A DNA stretch of 47,241 bases, taken from NCBI RefSeq assembly GCF_000423605.1, contig NZ_KE384063.1, positions 2,874 through 50,114 of the forward strand. Reading direction: 5' to 3'. This DNA is from Saccharospirillum impatiens DSM 12546 (GTDB lineage: Bacteria; Pseudomonadota; Gammaproteobacteria; Pseudomonadales; Natronospirillaceae). Position numbers and translations under genes: made by a program. A model generated the notes under the pieces. That model was given only the letters and a program-made list of their open reading frames with translations, did not search any database and was not told the DNA's origin. How positions within the stretch are numbered: the stretch's first letter is position 1; the number at the start of each line of letters is the position of its first letter. Below are positions 42,447 through 47,241 of this stretch, in pieces.

Positions 42447-45400
42447 ATGATGTCTAACCCTTTTTTTGATCGTCCAGTTCTCAACTCTCCCTATGACTAC
42501 CCCGCTCGCCACTGGGAACTGGACGAGTCCGGCCAGCCCACCCAACAAGTCCTTGAGAAGCGCCGCCGGGCCGAGTTCATTACACCGATACCGAAACCGA
42601 AAAAGCTCAAGGGCAGTGGCGAGCAAGCCAGCATGGCCTTTGATGAAGGCCATGGCCTGTCTACCGAAGAACAGCAGTACGACCACACGGCCGTCATTAA
42701 TGCGGTCCGGGACGAGGTCGACAAATGGCGCCTTATCCCCAATCCCGCTAACTGGCGCGTTACCCCAGAAACCGCCCGCCTGCTACAGCACTGGCGGGAT
42801 CACAAATTTTCCGGTATTCGGCCTTTTTTCTGCCAAGTGGAGGCCGTGGAAACCGCCATCTGGCTTACCGAGGTGGCCCCACAGCTTGGGAAAAATGGCG
42901 AACGCTTTCTTAAGCATCTGGAGGATGCCAACACGGCAGCGAACCCGGGTTTGATGCGGCTGGCGCTCAAGCTTGCCACCGGCGCAGGCAAAACCACGGT
43001 GATGGCCATGATCATCGCGTGGCAAACGGTGAACGCTGCCCGCAGGCCCAACAGCAAGAAGTTTACCCGTGGCTTCCTGCTGGTAGCCCCCGGCATCACC
43101 ATTCGCGACCGCCTGCGCGTACTGATGCCCAACGATCCAGACAGCTATTACAAAAGCCGAGAGCTGGTCCCCACCGATATGATGGAGGACCTCAACAAGG
43201 CCAAAATCGTTATAACCAACTACCATGCTTTCAAACTGCGTGAACGCATAGAGCTATCCAAAGGCGGTCGTCTGCTGCTGCAAGGCCGCGATGGCGACCC
43301 GCTCAATACACTGGAAACAGAGGGCCAAATGCTCCAGCGAGTGATGCCCGAATTGATGGGCATGAAGAACGTCCTGGTGATTAACGACGAGGCGCACCAC
43401 TGCTATCGGGAAAAGCCCGAAAGCGATGAAGAAGCGTTAAAAGGCGACGACAGAAAAGAAGCGGAGAAAAACAAAGAGGCTGCCCGCCTGTGGATCTCCG
43501 GCCTGGAAGCCGTGAACCGCAAGCTCGGAGTAGCGCGAGTCTTCGACCTCTCCGCCACGCCTTTCTTTCTCAGTGGCTCCGGTTATGTTGAAGGCACACT
43601 ATTCCCCTGGACCATGAGCGATTTTTCTCTCATGGATGCCATTGAATGCGGCATCGTCAAGTTGCCGCGAGTACCGGTGGCAGAGAATATTCCCGGCAAC
43701 GAAATGCCTATGTTCCGCGAGCTGTGGAAGCACATTGGCAAAAAGATGCCCAAAAAAGGGCGCGGGCAGGGCAAAGCGTTGGACCCGCTCAGCATACCGG
43801 TAGAGCTTCAAACCGCCTTGCAAGCGCTCTATGGCCATTACGAAAAAACCTACCAGCTTTGGAAGCAGGCCGGCGTCAAAGTGCCCCCTTGCTTCATCGT
43901 GGTCTGTAACAATACCGCGACCTCAAAGCTGGTGTATGACTATATGTCTGGTTTTATCCAGGAAAACGAAGATGGCACCTCCAATGTCGTAAATGGCCGT
44001 CTAGAGCTTTTCCGCAATTATGATGAGCACGACAACCAGCTCGCCCGTCCCAATACGCTATTGATCGACAGCGAGCAGTTGGAATCTGGTGAAGCGTTGG
44101 ATAAAAACTTCCGCGATCTGGCCAGTGATGAAATCGATCGTTTCAAACGCGAAGCGCTACAGCGTGGCGGTGATCTGGCCAATCAGATCCGTGCCGGTAA
44201 CGACATTGACGATGCGACCCTGCTGCGTGAAGTAATGAACACCGTGGGCAAAGATGGCCAGTTGGGCGAATCCATTCGCTGCGTGGTCTCGGTATCCATG
44301 CTCACCGAAGGTTGGGACGCCAACAACGTCACCCATGTGTTGGGGGTGCGCGCCTTTGGTACTCAGTTGCTGTGCGAACAAGTCATTGGCCGCGCCTTGC
44401 GCCGCCAGTCCTACGAGGTGAATGAAGAGGGATTGTTCAATGTTGAGTATGCCGATGTGCTCGGCATTCCCTTCGACTTTACCGCCAAGCCAGTTATCGC
44501 TCCACCTCAGCCGCCACGAGAAACCGTGCAGGTAAAGGCCGTCCTGCCCGAGCGGGAATCTTTGGAAATTTCGTTCCCTCGGGTCGCCGGGTACCGCGTA
44601 GAGCTGCCCGAGGACCGCCTCAGCGCGCAGTTCACGGACGACTCCATTTTCGAGCTCACCCCAGCTATCGTTGGCCCCTCTATCACAAAGAACGCGGGGA
44701 TTATCGGCGAAGATGTAGACCTGAGCCTCGACCACATTAAAGACATGCGCCGCTCCAGTTTGTTATTCCATTTGACCCAGCGCCTGCTTTACACCAAATG
44801 GCGCGACCCGGGCGAAGAGCCAAAGCTTCACCTGTTTGGCCAACTCAAGCGTATTACCAAAGAGTGGCTGGATACCTGCTTGGTTTGCAAAGGCGAAACC
44901 CATCCTGGCCTGCTGATGTACCAGGCCTTGGCTGATGTCGCTTGTGACCGGATAACCGCCGCCATCACACGCGCCGAGCATGGCAAAAAGCCCATCAAGG
45001 CAGTACTGGATCCCTATAACCCCACCGGCTCTACCGTTCACGTCAACTTCAACACCTCGAAGACGGAGCGCTACGAGACCGACAGCCGCCGCTGTCAGCT
45101 CAATTGGGTAATTCTGGATAGTGACTGGGAGGCCGAGCTCTGCCGCGTCGCCGAAGCGCACTCGAAAGTGCTGGCCTACGTCAAAAACCACAACCTGGGG
45201 CTGGAAGTGCCCTACCGCTACGCCTCAGAAAACCGCAAGTACCGGCCGGACTTTATTGTTCAGGTCGACGACGGCAACGGTGCGCATGACCCGCTCAACC
45301 TGATCGTGGAGATCAAAGGCTACCGGGGCGAAGACGCCAAAGAGAAAAAGTCCACCATGGACACTTACTGGGTGCCGGGTGTGAACAACCTGGGAGCCTA

Positions 45401-45524
45401 TGGGCGATGGGGCTTCGCCGAATTTACTGACGTATTCCATATGCAGTACGAATTTGCCGCCAAAGTCGAAGCTGAATTTGACGCTATGATTGACAACGCA
45501 CTCAGTAAGGAAGAAACCACATGA
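42447..45524 (+). CDS. Type III-like restriction endonuclease, Res subunit (helicase-nuclease)
   Basis: A 1025-residue superfamily-2 DNA translocase. Walker A is LATGAGKTTVMAM near residue 178, the DEAH box INDEAHHC at 314-317, and further helicase motifs are FDLSATPFFL near 370 and SMLTEGWDANNVTHVLG, then QVIGRALRRQ near 645. The C-terminal nuclease shows the PD-(D/E)xK pattern YRPDFIVQ near 933 and LIVEIKGYR near 954. Two ATGs in a row (42447, 42450) follow an AGGG box. It overlaps the dinD start by 4 bases. With mod it would cut unmodified foreign DNA. Confidence 0.9.
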   Translation: MMSNPFFDRPVLNSPYDYPARHWELDESGQPTQQVLEKRRRAEFITPIPKPKKLKGSGEQASMAFDEGHGLSTEEQQYDHTAVINAVRDEVDKWRLIPNPANWRVTPETARLLQHWRDHKFSGIRPFFCQVEAVETAIWLTEVAPQLGKNGERFLKHLEDANTAANPGLMRLALKLATGAGKTTVMAMIIAWQTVNAARRPNSKKFTRGFLLVAPGITIRDRLRVLMPNDPDSYYKSRELVPTDMMEDLNKAKIVITNYHAFKLRERIELSKGGRLLLQGRDGDPLNTLETEGQMLQRVMPELMGMKNVLVINDEAHHCYREKPESDEEALKGDDRKEAEKNKEAARLWISGLEAVNRKLGVARVFDLSATPFFLSGSGYVEGTLFPWTMSDFSLMDAIECGIVKLPRVPVAENIPGNEMPMFRELWKHIGKKMPKKGRGQGKALDPLSIPVELQTALQALYGHYEKTYQLWKQAGVKVPPCFIVVCNNTATSKLVYDYMSGFIQENEDGTSNVVNGRLELFRNYDEHDNQLARPNTLLIDSEQLESGEALDKNFRDLASDEIDRFKREALQRGGDLANQIRAGNDIDDATLLREVMNTVGKDGQLGESIRCVVSVSMLTEGWDANNVTHVLGVRAFGTQLLCEQVIGRALRRQSYEVNEEGLFNVEYADVLGIPFDFTAKPVIAPPQPPRETVQVKAVLPERESLEISFPRVAGYRVELPEDRLSAQFTDDSIFELTPAIVGPSITKNAGIIGEDVDLSLDHIKDMRRSSLLFHLTQRLLYTKWRDPGEEPKLHLFGQLKRITKEWLDTCLVCKGETHPGLLMYQALADVACDRITAAITRAEHGKKPIKAVLDPYNPTGSTVHVNFNTSKTERYETDSRRCQLNWVILDSDWEAELCRVAEAHSKVLAYVKNHNLGLEVPYRYASENRKYRPDFIVQVDDGNGAHDPLNLIVEIKGYRGEDAKEKKSTMDTYWVPGVNNLGAYGRWGFAEFTDVFHMQYEFAAKVEAEFDAMIDNALSKEETT

Positions 45525-46360
45525 AAACGGAGCTCATTCAATCACTGACCGAAACGTTCGAAGGTCACGCTCAGCAGACCGAAACGGGAGTTGAATACTG
45601 GCTTGCCAGAGACCTTCAGTACCTGCTGGGGTATACGGAATGGCGCAATTTTACCCAGGTGATCACCAAGGCAAGGATTGCCTGTGAAATCTCGGGTCAC
45701 TCCCCCGGGGATCATTTTGTTGACGTCAACAAAACGATAGCCATGCCCAAGGGCGCGGAAAAAGACGTCCCTGACCTCATGCTCACCCGCTACGCCTGTT
45801 ACCTGATCGCCCAGAACGGCGATTCCAAAAAGCAGCCCATCGCCTTCGCCCAGACCTATTTCGCGGTACAAACCCGCAAGGCCGAGCTGATAGAGCAGCG
45901 GTTACTGGAAACTGAGCGCCTGTCAGCCCGTAAAAAGCTTACTACTACCGAAAAGGAGCTTTCCGAGGTGATCTATGAGCAAACCGGAGGCAACCAAAAC
46001 TTTGGGGTGATTCGCAGTAAAGGCGACCAAGCCCTGTTTGGAAAAACCACCCAGGCCATGAAAGCCCATTGGCAGGTGCCCGACAATCGGCCCCTAGCTG
46101 ACTTTGCGCCAACCATTATTCTCAAGGCCAAAGACTTCGCCACTGAAATCACCATCTTCAATGCCCGTCAGCACCAAATGCAAAACGAGGGCGCCATTTC
46201 CAGCGAGCACACCACCAACAATCAAGCCGTTCGCGGTACTCTGCTGGAGCGGGGCATTCGCCCGGAGGCCCTACCTGCCTCCGAAGACGTGAAAAAGGTC
46301 GAGCGCCGTATTGCCTCCGCCGACAAAAAATCTCTTAAAAATCCCGACTCTCTGGACTGA
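45521..46360 (+). CDS. dinD: DinD-family (DNA damage-inducible protein D) protein
   Basis: A 279-residue protein with a BRO-N-like N-terminal part (YWLARDLQYLLGYTEWRNFTQVITKA at about 26-51, LMLTRYACYLIAQNGDSKKQPIAFAQTYFAVQTRKAE at about 87-123 in blocks). The rest is the DinD C-terminal region (NFGVIRSKGDQALFGK near 164). In E. coli DinD is SOS-controlled and inhibits RecA strand exchange. Here it is inside the restriction operon, coupled to res by ATGA, and no LexA box is needed at its own start. Its role in the system is unknown; control of DNA damage or recombination after restriction is a guess. Confidence 0.9.
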   Translation: MKTELIQSLTETFEGHAQQTETGVEYWLARDLQYLLGYTEWRNFTQVITKARIACEISGHSPGDHFVDVNKTIAMPKGAEKDVPDLMLTRYACYLIAQNGDSKKQPIAFAQTYFAVQTRKAELIEQRLLETERLSARKKLTTTEKELSEVIYEQTGGNQNFGVIRSKGDQALFGKTTQAMKAHWQVPDNRPLADFAPTIILKAKDFATEITIFNARQHQMQNEGAISSEHTTNNQAVRGTLLERGIRPEALPASEDVKKVERRIASADKKSLKNPDSLD

Positions 46361-46369
46361 ATATTTGTT

Positions 46370-47167
46370 ATGGCCAAAAAACCAAAAGCCCCCAAGTCCG
46401 TCGAAGCCCTGACCCACGACGAAGCCAAGCGCCGAAACATCCCCACGGCGGAATACCAGTCCGTCATGAAAAAAGACGACCAGGCGCCGGTCAAAGTCAA
46501 CTACCCGCGCGGCAGCGAAGGGCTGGAGGAGGAAAAGGAAAGCCGCAATCGGGATCTGGACCCGCAGCTGGTCTGGCGCGGTAAAGATCAACAGGACTGG
46601 TCGGACTTGGTGGTCAACGCCCCGCCGCTCTATATTCAGGAAAAGGTCCACCCCAAGGTTCTGATCGACGATCTGCGTCGCCGCACTGAAGCCGCTGAAA
46701 AAGAGGAAGAAGCCGAGCAGGTTGGCGCCATGGCGGACCTTTTCGCCGACTTCAATGGCCTGCCCGATGAGGGCGCCAAAACCGAGTTCTACCAACACGA
46801 TGCCCACTGGACCAACAGGATGATCCTTGGCGACTCATTGCAGGTGATGGCCAGCTTGGCAGAGCGTGAAGGTCTACGCGGCAAAGTACAATGCATCTAT
46901 TTTGATCCGCCCTATGGCATTAAATTTAACTCCAATTTTCAGTGGTCGACGACTAGCCGGGATGTGACGGATGGCAACGCCGCCCATATAACTCGCGAGC
47001 CGGAGCAGGTTAAGGCGTTTCGGGATACATGGCGGGATGGCATTCACTCCTATCTGACCTACTTGCGGGATCGGTTGACGGTTTCAAGAGACTTGCTGGC
47101 AGACTCCGGTTCTATTTTTGTTCAGATTGGCGATGAGAATGTGCATCTAGTTAGTGCCCGTCCATAA
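46370..47167 (+). pseudogene. Type III-like DNA methyltransferase (Mod), truncated
   Basis: Only 265 codons of a gene that in this family is usually two to three times longer. The N-terminal part is charged and family-specific (PRGSEGLEEEKESRNRDLDP, then NRMILGDSLQVMASL). The catalytic motif YFDPPYGIKF has D179-P-P-Y182, the N6-adenine or N4-cytosine type, placed early as in the beta class. The reading ends SGSIFVQIGDENVHLV and then SARP-stop, whereas the family continues VHxVR...DEVFG. Homology stops at about 47150-47153, so the target-recognition part and the FxGxG-type AdoMet motif are missing. Confidence 0.75.
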
Positions 47168-47241
47168 ACGGCTAAGCTTCTGAAAATAAAAGAAAAATCT
47201 CGATCAGAGGGTTAAAAAGGCCCTAATACTTTGTAGAATTG
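47153..47241. mobile_element. Probable left end of an inserted element
   Basis: From about 47153 the sequence no longer encodes the methyltransferase and becomes A+T-rich. It starts AGTGCCCGTCCATAAACGG, which contains a small inverted repeat (CCGT-N6-ACGG). This looks like the terminal region of an insertion sequence. The rest lies outside the window and I cannot name the family. Confidence 0.4.

Overview
The window reads as chromosomal DNA of a heterotrophic, probably marine gammaproteobacterium. This is an inference from the mid-50s GC impression, three TRAP carriers, aromatic-acid catabolism and gene families familiar from Oceanospirillales- and Pseudomonas-like genomes; I cannot fix the genus. 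Both ends look like assembly break points: base 1 starts inside a heptamer tandem repeat and the right end lies inside what looks like an inserted element.

Region 1 (1-10422) is a protocatechuate 4,5-cleavage (lig/pmd type) lower-pathway operon on the minus strand. From its promoter side it runs dctP-dctQ-dctM (TRAP uptake), ligK, ligU, ligI, a DUF1932 dehydrogenase, ligC and an RDD membrane protein. A divergent LysR-type regulator with two tandem winged-helix domains faces it. The ring-cleavage dioxygenase (LigAB) and the hydratase (LigJ) are absent from the window. Region 2 (10437-18031) is a quinate/shikimate operon: dctP-dctQ-dctM, a 3-dehydroshikimate dehydratase fused to an HPPD-like half (QuiC type), and a catabolic shikimate/quinate dehydrogenase, with a divergent TetR regulator and an AEC-family carrier. 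Region 2 would make protocatechuate from quinate or shikimate, and region 1 would degrade it after ring opening.

Region 3 (18039-29228) holds GC-rich palindromic repeats, an AraC regulator, a 281-bp non-coding inverted-repeat element that can fold like a cloverleaf, and an ABC operon of the branched-chain amino-acid type (SBP-LivH-LivM-LivG-LivF) flanked by two aldehyde dehydrogenases. A flotillin-like gene with a possible 13-codon leader follows. The LivF carries an extra tail of about 130 residues. Region 4 (29268-36474) has a sulfatase, a fused TRAP permease of the TAXI type and its TAXI receptor in one operon, a divergent LysR and an unassigned membrane protein. Region 5 (36625-41920) holds a PHP phosphoesterase, a polar amino-acid ABC transporter and a CPA2 antiporter with a TrkA-N domain.

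Region 6 (41989-47241) starts with tRNA-Arg(CCG). An AT-rich gap follows, then a Type III-like restriction-modification operon in the order res-dinD-mod. The mod gene breaks off after its first 260 or so codons, at what looks like the edge of an insertion. A recurring theme is that four of five solute-binding-protein genes are separated from their downstream permease gene by a stable intercistronic hairpin.
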